The translations under genes were made by a program, and so were the position numbers. This document shows positions 1-12,522 of a DNA stretch of 64,000 nucleotides, one piece after another. The stretch comes from Vigna angularis (Eukaryota; Streptophyta; Magnoliopsida; Fabales; Fabaceae). The DNA is taken from contig NC_068973.1 in NCBI RefSeq assembly GCF_016808095.1, forward strand, positions 30,746,077 to 30,810,076, in the 5' to 3' direction. Each line of letters starts with the position of its first letter. Position 1 is the stretch's first letter. Below the pieces are notes generated by a model. That model saw nothing but the letters and a program-made list of their open reading frames with translations, had not been told where the DNA came from and searched no databases.

Positions 1-1875
1 GGGTCCAAACAAGTCATAAATTGTTTAACAACAGACCCAAACTCCCTAATTGAGTTCAAACCTCCTATTTCACAATCTCATTACTCAAAACCCCTAATTT
101 TCACTTAAAACCATCCAAAACACCACCAATGGACTACCACTTATTTTTAGATTGGATTCCAACTAGTTCACAATTTTGATAAGTCTCGGTTAACACCACA
201 TCGGACCGGAAATACCAGATTTCTCAATCCAACCTTTATCTTAAAACTTGCATATTAAAACCTCCATTCTTAACTACAAAACCCATAGCTTTGATAATTC
301 ATTACTCCATAAACTTTGCACAAAATTCCAGATATCAATACAACTTCATAACATACAATTCATGATAGCAATAACATCAAAATTATATCGCACCAGAAAT
401 CAATCATCAAATACCCAAATATAATCATTTAAATAAACTAACATTAACATAAATATTGTAATTATACTTAATCAACTTAACATACATACAAGCACCAAAC
501 TTACACAACAACCATAATTTAAAGATAGCCAACTAGCTTGCTTCTCTTACCTTACACTAAAAGCATCGAAACCCTTGCTTCTGACTCAAGGAATCCTAGA
601 AACACCTACAAATTGAGAAATTAAAAATAAATCGAGTCCTTAGGACCACTAATCAACAAGGGACAAGAAAAAGAAGGTGGATGACAATGCGTCACCCCTA
701 AACTAGAGATTTTTAGAAAACGACAACAAAAGGAAAAATGAGCAGAAACTTATTTGCTCTAAAGAAGAAATTGATCGGGTAGAAACGTAAACCTCGCGAC
801 TGTGATCATTTAGGCACCTCTTGATCCTTAAAGAGATGACTGAGGAGTTAAAAAAGGTAAAGAAAAGAGAGAGAACTCAGAGACATGGTTTTAGAGAAAA
901 GAAGACTGTGTTTAAATAATTGACGAATTTTAAAAAATCCTATTTATTTTGGATTATTTTAAAATCAAAATTAACTCTGCCTCATTATTTTAAAACACAT
1001 ATAAACTCTAATACTCAAATTACACATATCAACTCTAATACTCAAATTTCTAAGTTCTTATAAGAAAAGATAGAAGACAATTGTGTTTAAATAATGAGAC
1101 AAATTTTAAGAAATTTTATTTATTTTATTGAATTATTTTAAAATTAAAATACTCTGTTTTATTATTTTAAAACACATCTCAACTTTAATACTCAAATTTT
1201 TAGGTTGTTATAAAAAGAGGTAAAATTGTAAATGTAATTATTTTAATTTAAAAAACAATTATTTAAAGAATAACATGAGAAAGAAAATGTGTACACCAAA
1301 AAGATAATTCTTAAAATACTTATTTTATTCTTAAGTTATTATTTTTAAAATTTATTTTTATTATTTGTTTTCTTTTTAAATTTAATATTTTTTAAAATTA
1401 AATTAACCATTTATAATAATAAAAACTTAAAAGTACAGTTACAGTATGGAGGGTAAAAAATGAAAGTAAGAGGGAATTCAGTGATAAAAAGTTGAGATTT
1501 TGAAAAAGAAATTCATTGACATCGTTTTTTTTGAAAAGAAGAAGAAGTTTTAACATAAAATTCAGAAGTAATTAATTTGAGATTTATAAAAATGATTTCT
1601 TTAAAGATAGGACAATGGGTATTAAAAATCGTCAGTGGGTATTAAGTCCTCACATAAAAATTAGGAGAAAATAGCAAAATAAAAGAAAAGTGGAAGAAAG
1701 TTTGAGAATTAAATAATCAGTGACGAAGGAGAAGCATACGTATATCCATCTAATGGGGCACATCAGAAGCTCTGGTATTTCGAACACAGTACTGAGAAAG
1801 TGTACCCTAATTTGAATACAATTCATGCAATTTCACGCCAATTAGCGGAGTGAGAATTGGCAGCGAGAAAAAAAC
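1..1875. other. Upstream intergenic DNA of the HIRIP3-like gene, with repeat debris
   Basis: No coding gene is seen. The first 850 bases are C/A-rich on the plus strand and resemble decayed retrotransposon LTR or internal DNA, but no ends or primer-binding site are recognisable. A tandem duplication lies at 901-1217 (listed separately). The 150 bases before the ATG at 1876 should hold the promoter and 5'UTR; I see no clear TATA box there. Confidence 0.5.
901..1217. repeat. Imperfect tandem duplication, about 145-170 bp unit, two copies
   Basis: Copy A (about 901-1071) and copy B (about 1073-1217) both run from a gaagac...gtgtttaaataat start through a tattttaaaa core to an actcaaatt...cttataa end. 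Copy A is longer because a roughly 25-bp piece (cacatat.aactctaatactcaaat, near 997-1048) is itself doubled. It lies about 650-950 bp upstream of the HIRIP3-like start codon. Confidence 0.75.
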
Positions 1876-4800
1876 ATGGCCGAAGACAGTGAGGGGATGA
1901 AGAAAGGGGAGAATATAGAGTCTCAGATTGAAACCGCTATGCGCTCTCGCGTCTCTCACTTCAAGGAACAATCCGAGTAAGTAACTTTTCTTTTCTTTCT
2001 TCTTCTTCCCTCTCATTATTCTGAAATCTTTCTTTATGTTTCGCCTTTTGAATGCAGCTCTCTGACGTTCGAGGGTGTTCGTCGATTGCTTGAGAAAGAC
2101 TTGGGATTGGAGGAGTATGCTCTGGATGTGCACAAGAGATTTATTAAGCAATGTTTGCTCAAGGTACTCCTTTTCTTCTCAATTCAAATCCCTAATTTCA
2201 ACATAGTCAGAATGCGTAAGTGGAAGCTTCTAGGGCTTTATAGTTTTTCTGTTGTTCACTAGTGGATGCACACGATAGCCAACCCTAAGTGCTCAACGAT
2301 TAACCTCGTCGGCATTACAATTAGGAGCGTTCTGGAGTGGCGGAGTTCTCTTTTGAATCTTATGATTCAGAGTCTGGTCTACTGTTGGATAACATGTGGT
2401 AACTGAATAAGTTGGTTGTCAATCTCCATGTGAAATTCAACTCTGCCTTTACTTAGTCTTAAGGGATTGCCTTTCTCTTTATTTAACCCGAACCTCAATG
2501 TGGGGGTGTTTAACCGGGTTTTTATATGATTATTAGTATAAGTACGATTGACAAGTGTATGGTGTCGAATAGATTATTTACTACTACAGCTACTATTTGC
2601 CAGTAGTGACGATAACACTTTGCTTTGTAATATATTTGTATTGCGATTGGTTTAGTCTTTATGAATTCTGATGTTACCAAGAATGATTGGATTTTGTTCT
2701 TATTTCTCAATATCAATGTGTTTTTTTTACCTCATTGCTGATAGTCCTTAGAAGGGATCGTTGATGATGATGCCCCAAGGATATCGGAGAAGGCAGGGGA
2801 AAATGGTGCAGGTACACAAGAGTCAGAAGAACCAAAAGAAAAGAGTGAATTAAAAGATGAGAAGGATGTTTGCCTTGAAGATGAGGAGAAAATGGAAGAC
2901 TCTCCTGTGTTAGGTCTTCTTAAAGAACAAAAAAGGGCTAAACTTGAAACCAAGGATGATAAAGGCAATGGAAACAAAGTAGTTCCAAGTGAAGCCCTTA
3001 TTATGAAAGCTGTTAGAAAAAGATCTTCGTACATCAAGGCTAATGCAGAGTATGCTGCTATTCTTTCAATTATTTATCACTCTGATCGCTTTTAATGAAA
3101 TGCACTGCGTGTCCTTACTTTGGTTAATTTATGCACACCAATTGTTAATTTCAGGTCAATCACTATGGGTGGTCTTCGTCGACAATTGGAGGAAGATCTG
3201 AAACTTGATAAATTTACTCTTGATCCCTTTAAGAAGTTTATAAGTCAACAGCTTGATGAGGTGAGTGAAAAATCTTTTAAGTCTCATTGATGCCAATAAG
3301 AAGCACAAACTCACTATCTGATGCTTAGCATGTCTCTTTCAAATGTGAAGGTATTAGCGTCTTCTGTAGTTTCAGAACCCGCTAAGAATGCTAAGAAAAT
3401 TGAAAAAAAAAAACCTGATACCAAAGTAACTAAAAAGGTCAGCGGTGAAGAAAACTCTGATTCTTCAGATAAGGAGACTGATGAGGACGGGAGTCAGGAA
3501 GATGAAGTTAAACCTAGGAAAAAGGTTGTTCCTAAAGGAAAGGTTAAGACTCCTGTCCAATCCAAAAAACGCAAAGGAGAGGAGACTGATCTGTCCAGTA
3601 AGAAAAGGATCAAGCCTGCTAAAGCAGCCTCAGAAGAGATCAGTGATGCAGAGGATAATGGGAAAAACTCTGAAGATGATCAGTCCCATTCATCATCCGA
3701 GAAAGCTTCCAAGGTCATACTAAATTATTGTTTTTGTGCTGATTGCAATAGGAATCCCTAGTATAAGTTGTGGCCATAGTCATAATTATTGAAAAATTAC
3801 TATCTATTTGCTGAATAACAACCCTTGCATTATTAATCTTGTCCTTTTGTGTGTGAATTTCCTTGAAGCTGTACTCCACATTTTATTTAATTTCTACTAG
3901 TTAAGATCTATATGAGGTTTATTTCATCGAATTATAGCTTTCTTTTTTCTCCTGAACTACAGAAAAAAGAGGTTTCAGCCCCTGTCTATGGCAAACGTGT
4001 GGAGCACTTAAAGTCTGTTATTAAAGCATGTGGAATGGGGTAATTTTCGTCTTTGGGTTCCCTTTTACGATCCTGGATATTTGTTCAGGATGATAGTTTG
4101 ATGTTACGTATTTGTATCACAGTGTTCCTCCCTCAATTTACAAAAAGATCAAGCAAGTGCCTGAAAACAAACGGGAAGAACAACTAATCAAGGAGTTGGA
4201 GGAAATATTGTCTAGAGAAGGTTTATCTTCTAATCCATCTGAAAAGGGTGAGTTCATGTTTAGTAGTATTCTTCCATCCCTGGATCTGAGCTGTAATATT
4301 TCATCCTGATTGAAAAAATATGCATTCCTTTGTCATAGGAGCCCTTGGGATTGTGCTTATCAACTTTTGTGCAATTATCTTTCATGCAACCCAAACAATT
4401 GAAACCTTTGCTAATTTTAGATTGGTATTCTTTGTTTAGTTCTGATTAATTTTTAGATATGAGAAACCAAAATTAATTACTAGTGTTGTATCAGTTGTCC
4501 CATAATCTGTCGACAAACCTTTGCTGGTGTTGTCAACAAAATTAAATTGTCCTATAATTTGTCCATACTTTAAAATGAATTAATCTACGTGACATTTTAG
4601 GGCATTGCCTTCATTCAGTATGTATATTGTGTAGTGGAAACTTAACATCGCAACTCAGAAATAAAATTTGGACATTTCTGTTGAGATATGTTGTTTTCCT
4701 AGTAATATATTATTGGCATAAGATGTATGGAGACGGTTTAATTGAATAAAACTAACGTACCATGATAGTGTCAAAAGGCTCCTCGGTACGTGAATGTATG

Positions 4801-7456
4801 AGAGGGTGTCATTGTATACAGTCTTACCCTTAAAGAGACTATTTTCGGATTAAAACCCATTACCAATTGGCCACCAAGGTGCTACTTTACCTGTGCATTA
4901 CATGTCCTCTACCAGTATAAATGAGGAGAGTTAAAAATGAGTATTTGTCCTTTAAATTTTAAGGTTTGGGAGGATTGGAGTGGTGCAGTTAAGTGTTCTA
5001 ACTGTCGTAGATGCCATTTGTGGCTGGAGTGAAGAGAGTCCCGGAACTTTCACATCACTCCCATGATTGCTGTTCTGTTCCCTCAAATTATTTTGTTGCT
5101 ACTGCCCTTCTACCTCTTCTCCATCCGTTCCTTCTACCCTCTTTCTTTGTCGCTGTGAAGCTGTGTTTTCCTCTCCATCTTTGCTTTCTAAACTTCCACC
5201 ATGGGAGACTGGGCTGAGCTGCTGGAGTGTTAGAACCGGGCCTTAGGGTTATATCAAAGAAAAGGTTAGAATTGGGCCAATGGGCCCAAACACTTCTAAG
5301 TGATTTTCTCCTTTTTTTTTGTTTTGTTGGGCTCCTCTCGAGTCTAGTTTAGCCTATCTTTCCGTTTTTTAATAAAGCGTAGCATATTATATAATAAATA
5401 AACTAATGATATAAGTATATAAAAATGTAATGAACTATTTGAAGCATAACATGTAAGATACTAAACTAAATAAGTAATGATAGTAATAAAAACTAACTAA
5501 AACATTACAAACTATCTTAAATTAAACACTAATAGCACTAAAAATATAATAAACTAAACTACAATAATAAGAGAGTGCAATAAACTATTTAAAGTATAAC
5601 ATACTAATATACTATAAATTAAATCATTTTTATGACCAAAAAAAATTCAGAATAGCGGCTATCTTGTTATGTATTATATTGATATCACAGTTTCTGGGCT
5701 GGCTGATACACGCCAGTATATCTTGGATGTAAAATGCTTAATATCTTGAAAGCAGATGGTATTGTAATTTCACTCAACCTCAGAGGAGGTTGGGTTGGTC
5801 TAATCTTCCCTGTTTATTAGGCCATAATGGTGTGTCTACATTGAGCTGTAGATATGTCAGGCTTTGATTTAATGGCTACTATTTCCACTTTTCTGATGTT
5901 TACTCACTTACTCAGAAATCAAGGAAGTAAAAAGGAAGAAGGCAAGAGCCAAAGAACTTGAGGGTATTGATGTAAGTAATATTGTTTCAAGTTCTCGTAG
6001 AAGGTCAACAAGTAGTTATATAGCTCCTCCACCTCCAAAGCCCAAGGTTCCAGTTGAAACTAGTGGCAACGGGGCTGAAGACGGTGATAATGACGAGGAC
6101 AATGACAATGAAGAGGATGAAGAAAACGAGGAAGAGGATAGTGGCAGCGATGAAGCTGAGGATGATGGAAGTCAGAGTGAAGAATTTAATGATGGTAAGT
6201 ATAATTAAAGTATGTTAAGGCTTTTCCCTGGTTTAAAGTTATTGGTCATGTCAGATATCATAGATTCGGGAATCAAGTGTTCTGTAGTACTTTTTGTTGC
6301 GGTTGAGTAGTTTGCTGTTAATAATAATAACTGCTTTGATAGGATGGAATTGTCATCGACAGAGGGTATAGTTTTCTTATAACCATAGTATTGGTATGAA
6401 TTATTTATTTCAGAATGCAATGATTAATACTCGTGGTATTCCCCTCCCAATGTAGTTTATTTTTGTATCCAAAGCCACATCATCCATGTAACCAAAGTTC
6501 CATTTGGCAGTAGGTATAAATGATTTCAACATTTTATAGCATTGGGCCAGCCCTTGTAATTTAGGTTCCATTTGATACCTATCTGATATTGAAAGTATTA
6601 TTTAAAATATCGGGACATTTTAGTCATCATCTCTGATGAACCGATGTTGTAATTTGTGATATATCTGTTTCCGATTCTTTAAGATGATTTATTGATATTT
6701 ATCGATGAAATGTCTAATCTAATGAAACAGTGATGCTTTTATGATGCCAATAATTTATAATTATTTATTTTGACAATGTCTGAAAAATATAATTTTAATT
6801 TGAACCCCAACAATTGCAATTATATATTTATTATATTTTTAGAAATTTTATACATTTTAAACGTGTATCTGTTATATACTGTTATTTTAAAAATAGGTAA
6901 ATTACCGTATTGGATATTCATAGTATTTGACACATGTCATATCCTTGTTATCATACGTCATCATCATTACTGAATTTCGATAAGGTCATTGTATTCTGGG
7001 ACACTTGGATTGAACATGGCCTTGATTAGTAATCTGGGCTTTTGAATATGCTGAACACAACACGGACAATGGCAGCTAATCACAGCACAATTAGATAATC
7101 TTTGTTTACTGTAGGAAAATAAAGACTCTTTTCAAGTTTTTCCCTGAAGTTTTTAATAGTGGTGGGTGATGAAATATTTTGGGTTCATTCTTGCATTTCA
7201 ATTTTCTAGATCCTTCTCTTAGCATCCTGTTACCCAATTTCCTTCCGTAGTTGTTATAGCTATTTCTTATTATAATAGAGAGGAAAAGGTGAGCCGCATT
7301 TATTATTACTCCGCTCATTGTGAAATAATTTTACGTCGCACTTTTGAAACTGTGGTGAATTATCTTCTCGCGATGTGTTACTTGGATTTTGTTTTTTCGT
7401 GAATCGGCCGTCCTTAACGTTCTCTGTTTTATGCAGACGAAGAAGACAGTGATTGA
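1876..7456 (+). CDS. HIRIP3: HIRIP3-like histone chaperone (two DEK-C-like repeats, CHZ motif, acidic tail)
   Basis: Nine exons join without a frame break: 1876-1976, 2058-2163, 2745-3049, 3155-3260, 3351-3713, 3963-4039, 4123-4247, 5916-6194, 7437-7456; 1482 nt, 493 aa. All introns are GT-AG. Residues about 15-69 and 150-206 are two similar helical DEK-C-like repeats ([20 protein letters not shown] and [20 protein letters not shown]). Residues 207-327 are Lys/Ser/Glu-rich with basic NLS-like runs (KKRIKPAK). Residues about 333-425 match the HIRIP3/CHZ region: a [15 protein letters not shown] helix, YKKIKQ, and [14 protein letters not shown] at 411-424, the counterpart of the DVANIISG...RRR signature of animal HIRIP3. 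Residues 446-493 are almost all Asp/Glu, as in histone chaperones. HIRIP3 proteins bind H2A-H2B through this motif, so a nuclear histone-binding role is inferred. The ATG gives a full first repeat and has no in-frame rival. The 3' splice site of exon 5 was chosen to keep frame and is the least certain. Plant databases may label such genes DNA ligase-like or glutamic acid-rich. Confidence 0.9.
4248..5915 (+). other. Large intron 7 of the HIRIP3-like gene, containing inserted repeats
   Basis: This 1.67-kb intron separates the two halves of the CHZ/HIRIP3 motif. It starts with gtgagtt and ends with actcag. It holds a SINE-like insert (4775-4895), a more GC-balanced stretch of unknown origin (about 4950-5340) and AT-rich filler. 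A 68-codon open frame at 5011-5217 has no family resemblance and is judged chance. Confidence 0.7.
4775..4895 (-). mobile_element. tRNA-derived SINE (Au-SINE-like), decayed copy in intron 7
   Basis: Read on the minus strand, the segment begins with a tRNA-like head (GTAAAGTAGCACCTTGGTGG, an A-box-like TGGTGGCCAATTGGTAA). About 30 bp later comes a B-box-like GGTTTTAATCC, where the consensus is GGTTCGAATCC. It then continues GTCTCTTTAAGGGTAAGACTG and ends with the dispersed tail (ACAATGACACCCTC...CGTACCGAGG). That order is the plan I remember for the Au-SINE family of flowering plants. The B-box mutations imply it is old and inactive. Confidence 0.7.
6195..7436 (+). other. Last intron of the HIRIP3-like gene, with a dispersed repeat copy
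   Basis: This 1.24-kb intron splits the acidic tail: exon 8 ends at 6194 after the Asp/Glu-rich run and exon 9 supplies only the last six residues and the stop. About 6585-6965 resembles a stretch at 29760-30085 (see repeat entries). Open frames inside it show no family features. Confidence 0.75.
6585..6965. repeat. Dispersed AT-rich repeat, copy 1 (intronic)
   Basis: It shares an ordered set of blocks with 29760-30085: a tatctgata/gtatcagata edge, ttatcgatgaaatgtctaat, aataatttataat, ttattttgacaat, and a closing tatttgacac/tatttgatat edge. The outer blocks are roughly inverted relative to each other, which suggests a short non-autonomous DNA element. Alignment was by eye and both copies are diverged. 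Confidence 0.45.
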
Positions 7457-9981
7457 ACTCGGGGAGATTTCACAATAATCAAGGCGATTTTTTCATAATT
7501 AATTAGGAGGTGATGGTGTATAATGTAATGTCTTGTAGTGTGTTTGGTCTTCCACCCTTTTATGTTCTGTTGTTCCAAAATAGCCATGTGATAATGGCCA
7601 GTACTTGTTGCTGGTTGCAGAAGTATTAATTTAGTTTCTTCCTTGGCAGTTGATAGGTACTTGTTTTGACAGTATTGGTTATAATTTAGTATATTTTGAT
7701 TTGTCCTAGGTTTACAGATAGATTACCATATCTCAACCATAAGTAGGAGCATGGTCGTCTGTTGATATTTGTCTATGTTCTGTTTATCTTGCTTTTGAGG
7801 TCCACACTTAAGTTAAACCTGAGAATTGAGATGAAATTGAATTGTTTAAATCATTAGATTAGTTTGAAAGATACAAATTGAGATTTCTGTTTGAGAAAAA
7901 TCATATTTTATTTTAAATTATAACCCCAAATTTGAACCGAGATGGTGGATCCCGTTTATGTAGTTTGACGTCGTTGGACTGTGTTTTTGGCTCGTTGGAT
8001 GAGAGTATTTGCCAGGGCGCCTTGATTTCTATACCATGTGAGTTGCCAACGATGGACATTATTTGTCTTTCAATGACCTTTGGTCGGATTCTACTTTGGG
8101 TTATCATTATCGAAAAAAAATCAACACAAGACTGACCAGCATAAAAGTTCTTAACATGACTGAAAATTGTAACGTAAATTTCATTTGAAATCACTGAGTA
8201 TTAGATAATATAAGGGTTTAACATGCATTTTGATTGACTAATTTCATTATCTTTAATTTCTTTTTAGTATTTTCATTCAAATTGATATGGAACTAATAAC
8301 AGTGTGATCATACTCGATAAACTTTAAATACTGTCAACTGTATGAAAGCATCATTTATATAATAAAAAAACCTATTGATTTAATAGCGTATAATCCTTGG
8401 AATAAAAACGGTAAAGTGATGAAGAATTTAAGAAAAACAGACTATTTGATCTTATCAAATGTTTTTTATTGATACAACTGCACTTGCAAGTCTTTTAACG
8501 AAGTAACAAAACATTGGTTCAGGCTTTATGGGTCGAGTAATCAAGCAAGAATGTGAAGCTTGATTCTTGGGAATGACATGAGGATCTTCTTGGTTCAAAG
8601 ACAATTATAATTTTAATACTTTTAAGTAGTTATTAATACCGTTTTAAATGTTCTTAGAAGTTTATTAAATGTACGTTTGTATAAAACTTCTCTACAATAT
8701 CATGAAAATTAGAGTATAGTACATTCTTATCTGAAATTACAATCTTATTGAAAGAAATAACCCATCGGAACCGAAGAGTACAAGAATGAATTTTCCCTAA
8801 TTAATCTATCAAAACATCTAAATATTTAACTCAGATAAGTTGTTAACTAATGGGTTACTTATATTGTGATTCTTTAAAATATTTTTTTATAACTTTTTAA
8901 AAAAAGTTGGTTCAAATGAAATTGGATTTGGTTTCCTTAATCCAAATCTTGAATTTAAATATTTTAAATGGATAAAAAGGTGGAAAAAGAAATTTCACTA
9001 AAAATGACAAGTCAGTTGTTTTTTTTTTTATATATACATATTATTAATAAAATTTGTAGATAATCCATACCAATAATATGGTTATAAAAAACTTTACACC
9101 CGTTAACATCGTTATAAAAAAAGTGGTAGGAAATGACTCGTTATCTACACCAAATTCTAGAAATACCATTTAACTTGCATCTCGTACTTTCCGATTTTCC
9201 CCTTTCAAACGCAAGAGACACCACTTATGTTCATATTTCCTAATAAGACAAAAATCTCGGCAATAACTAAAAGTGCTTATATGTTCAAATCAACTCAAGA
9301 ATACAAAACGAACTAATTAAATTCGTTAGGATTTTAGTCTAATTAATTCATCATAACATAAGTGATTTACAAATAAAATGAATCCAAACCAAACTAATAA
9401 TACGAATTTTTCATTTATTGATTATTATGCATGAAACTTTGTGTTATATATATATATATATATATACATATTTTTTTTTCTTGTATACTATATTGTCTTG
9501 ATACGCTAATAAATGATGAATCAATCAACATGTTCAAATTGATTTGCAATGTATTTGTTCGTATTGATGCTTAACATAACTCTTATTAAAAAATAAAATA
9601 AAAAAGTGGATGTAAAAAATTACAATAAAACATTGTTTGCACCTTTTAACAATAGAACTATATATAAATTTTAGATAATTATTTTTCAAAACATATACAT
9701 ATACTACGAAACCCAATCGATTTATAATGAATCAACCTATTTTAGTCAGGTTGATTTAGTTTATACAAAAAAAAAATAAAATTAATCAATCAAAACTGAT
9801 GAAGTTTAATTAATTATAATTTTATTTTATTCCTAGTCTGATCCAAACTGAATATCTTAGAAAAGGAAATATCACTTAAGTCAATACTTCCTAATAATAA
9901 GAGAAAAACTGAACAGGGAGACGCTACTTAAGTTGTATTTCTTTATTAGAAGAAAAATCTTACATAATAAAATCACCCCAT

Positions 9982-10037
<56 letters not shown>

Positions 10038-11599
10038 TTTCACATGATAAAATATTTTTAATTATTAATTTGACTAGAAATCCTACTTTATACTTTATAT
10101 TCAATCATCGACACCACGTTTAATTAATGATAAACGAGTGATCAACAACTAAATGATTTACACTTTCTCAATTATAAAAATTAGACAACTAAAAAGCAGT
10201 CGATTGAAAAAACAAAAATTACATATCGAACATTGTAAGAGAAAAGAAATGCAATTTTTTTTTTCACGAAATAATTAGGTTTCATGCATGACTGGCTTTG
10301 CACATAGCGTGGATATTAAATGCAAGTGTTGGCTTCCTTTCAAATCGATCAAACTACTTTCTAAAAGTCCTTGTTTCTTTTAAATAACACTTTAAAAGTG
10401 ACTTTGTGAAAAATTAAACTATTTACGTTTTTTTTTCCCGAAGTGCAGGTTCATTTATTAATAATATAAATATGTAGTATCGATATATTAAATACATGTT
10501 TTAGTAACTTCACGGCTAGATTTATAACCAATAATAGGTTAAATGCAAAAATGTGATGAAATAGCGAACAATTATATACTATGTTACGTATGTAATATTT
10601 TCTTACCGTACAATGAATCATAGATATAATAATTTGTAAAGGGTATTAGCTTAAAGAGTAGATGTTGATATTCATCTAAATGTGACTCTGCCACTTAAAA
10701 AAGGCACATATTTTTGTGGTGCACTAAATTAAAGCTTCTGCATTATGTAAGAAAATAATAGTAAAGTAGGAAAAAGAAAAAAAAAATTTAAGAGCTTTTT
10801 GATGCAATTATAGAATTAATTAAACTTAGAAATGTGTGATGTGATTGTAACTTTTGAGAATTGTTTTCCTAACCACTATATAAAATACGTGTCACAAAAC
10901 ACAAACTTTATGAGAGAAATAACGTAGCACACAAAAACACGCTCAATAATGCTACAAATGTTTCGTTTGAGATTGCTCATGCAAAAAAGTGGTGGTCGTG
11001 ACTAGGTATTTTGATGTTGGATTTTTTCGAACTTTGTTGATGTTAAACAATTATAAAGCCATTGTTATCTCTAGAAAAGTACTATGGTCTTTATTTCGGT
11101 CAAAAAGGTGAGTTTTCTTTAGCAAGAAAGTATCGTCAATGTGTCTGGGGCATGCACACTTTAATCTTGTACAATAATAGATGCATCATCTTATGCCCAT
11201 TGTAGCTATGGTGTCTCCTCCAAACTCCAAACAACATTATGAAATCGCCATCGATCATGCATCCACCTTAATTTAACACCATTCTGCATTTGTACTTATC
11301 TATCACGTTCACTTCGAATTCAAGAAAACTCGCAGAATTTCAAAAGTTCAAGAAGCCTCTAGCATCTCTCTATCATTAAATAGTTCTCAACAAATTGAAT
11401 AATGTATTTCTAATTCAAATAATTAGTTAATCGACATGCTAATTGTTTGTGAGAGATTCTGAGTCGACTAGATAAATTTATAATATAATGTAGATATCTC
11501 ATCTTATAAATTAAATTTATAAGATAGAGTTGGTTTCTTAAGATAATATCAAAGTTACTGAAATTTATTTTAATAATATTTATTGTTCGTTATATTGAA
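7457..11599. other. 3' flank of the HIRIP3-like gene and AT-rich intergenic DNA
   Basis: The first 250 bases are likely 3'UTR. Around 7930-8135 a less AT-rich patch carries open frames on both strands (67 and 93 codons) that I do not recognise and do not call as genes. The rest is AT-rich, with (TA)n tracts near 9446-9466 and 9985-10033. No gene or recognisable transposon was seen. Confidence 0.6.
9985..10033. repeat. (TA)n microsatellite
   Basis: An almost perfect TA dinucleotide run of about 48 bp in intergenic DNA. A shorter TA run lies at about 9446-9466. Confidence 0.9.
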
Positions 11600-11708
11600 A
11601 GTTCTACCTCAACTAAATATAAAGATAATTTAGATTATATAAGTGAATACAAACCTTTTCTTACAAATTGATTTTATAGAGTTAAATTAGATTTAAAGTT
11701 TACTTCTT
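11600..11708 (-). repeat. Dispersed legume-type repeat, copy A (inverted, decayed)
   Basis: Read on the minus strand it has the same block order as the copies at 14274-14535 and 35740-35855: a (gg)actttaa-start, taactc, an acaaa.tgatt block, a tttgta(t)tcacttatata block, and a ttatcttta...ttgaggtagaacttt end. This copy is the most decayed of the three. Confidence 0.5.
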
Positions 11709-12333
11709 AACATATTAAAACTAATATGTTATGTTATATTTTATTGAAGAACTATCATATTAATATTAATATCTAATTTTATTTTCAATATGATAACACA
11801 AAATTTATAATATATAAATAGTGTAAAACATACCTTCCAATAGAAGATGTTTTTGAATTTGAAAGTTGAAGGGTGGAAGCAACTATAGTTTGAGATAGAT
11901 AAGTTGGGGAGATTTGATAAGCTATGATGAAGGGTTAGTCGGACCTACAAGACACTAAGAACATGAGTTGGAGATGATTAGCTACCACTTTTCATAGCAA
12001 GAAAGTTGGGGTTGCGTAGGAGTGTGTGAAGAAACTTGTGTATCTGAATCTCATGTTCTTGCTATTGCTGAGGACATTCTAGAACAAAAGTGGTACCACC
12101 AATAAAATTCATGGAACTGAGAATGGAAACCCAAATCATCCACCAATTTTGGGTGCAAATATTCAACTCAGAATCTAAATAATTTTGTGGCAAAATCCTC
12201 AAGATTCTCATAATTAATTTACTGATATTTTTTCTTTCCTGTGCCGTGATGTTTAGCAGTTAGATATGATGTTGTTTGTGTGCTTACCAACATTGCAAGG
12301 ATTATAATGGACTTGGCCGATACTGGGTTATAC
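11709..12333. other. Intergenic DNA, no gene recognised
   Basis: About 11860-12180 is noticeably less AT-rich than its surroundings. It contains short inverted words (aagaacatgag near 11960 and ctcatgttctt near 12049) but no extended hairpin, and no open frame of useful length. Confidence 0.45.
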
Positions 12334-12522
12334 TATGGGGGTAAAAGCTAAAATTCATGTAGATATAAGATATCTATGGATAATATATATGTGGAAATTT
12401 TAATTATTGATGTGATGAATTGTGAGTATAATTGATTTATATTACTCATTAATAATTGTTTTTCAACACATACATTATCCATCTATATCTTATATACATA
12501 TGAATTTTATCTCCTTCCCATA
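12334..12522. mobile_element. MITE-like element with roughly 50-60 bp terminal inverted repeats
   Basis: The left arm (tatgggggtaaaagctaaaa, continuing through gatataagatat, ctatggataat and atatatgtg) and the reverse complement of the right arm (tatgggaaggagataaaatt, then tatataagatat, agatggataat and gtatgtgttg) match along their length with scattered mismatches. They enclose a spacer of about 60 bp. The total of about 189 bp, AT-rich with no coding capacity, fits a non-autonomous DNA transposon. A clean target-site duplication is not evident, so the superfamily is open. Confidence 0.75.

Noticed and set aside
7913..8194. Open frames of 93 (minus) and 67 (plus) codons in a less AT-rich patch
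   Set aside because: No recognisable domain, mutual overlap and no splice partners. Could be a decayed element, but I cannot name it.
11955..12070. Possible microRNA hairpin (aagaacatgag / ctcatgttctt)
   Set aside because: The paired arms extend only 11-12 bp and a competing pairing exists, so the stem is too short for a plant precursor.
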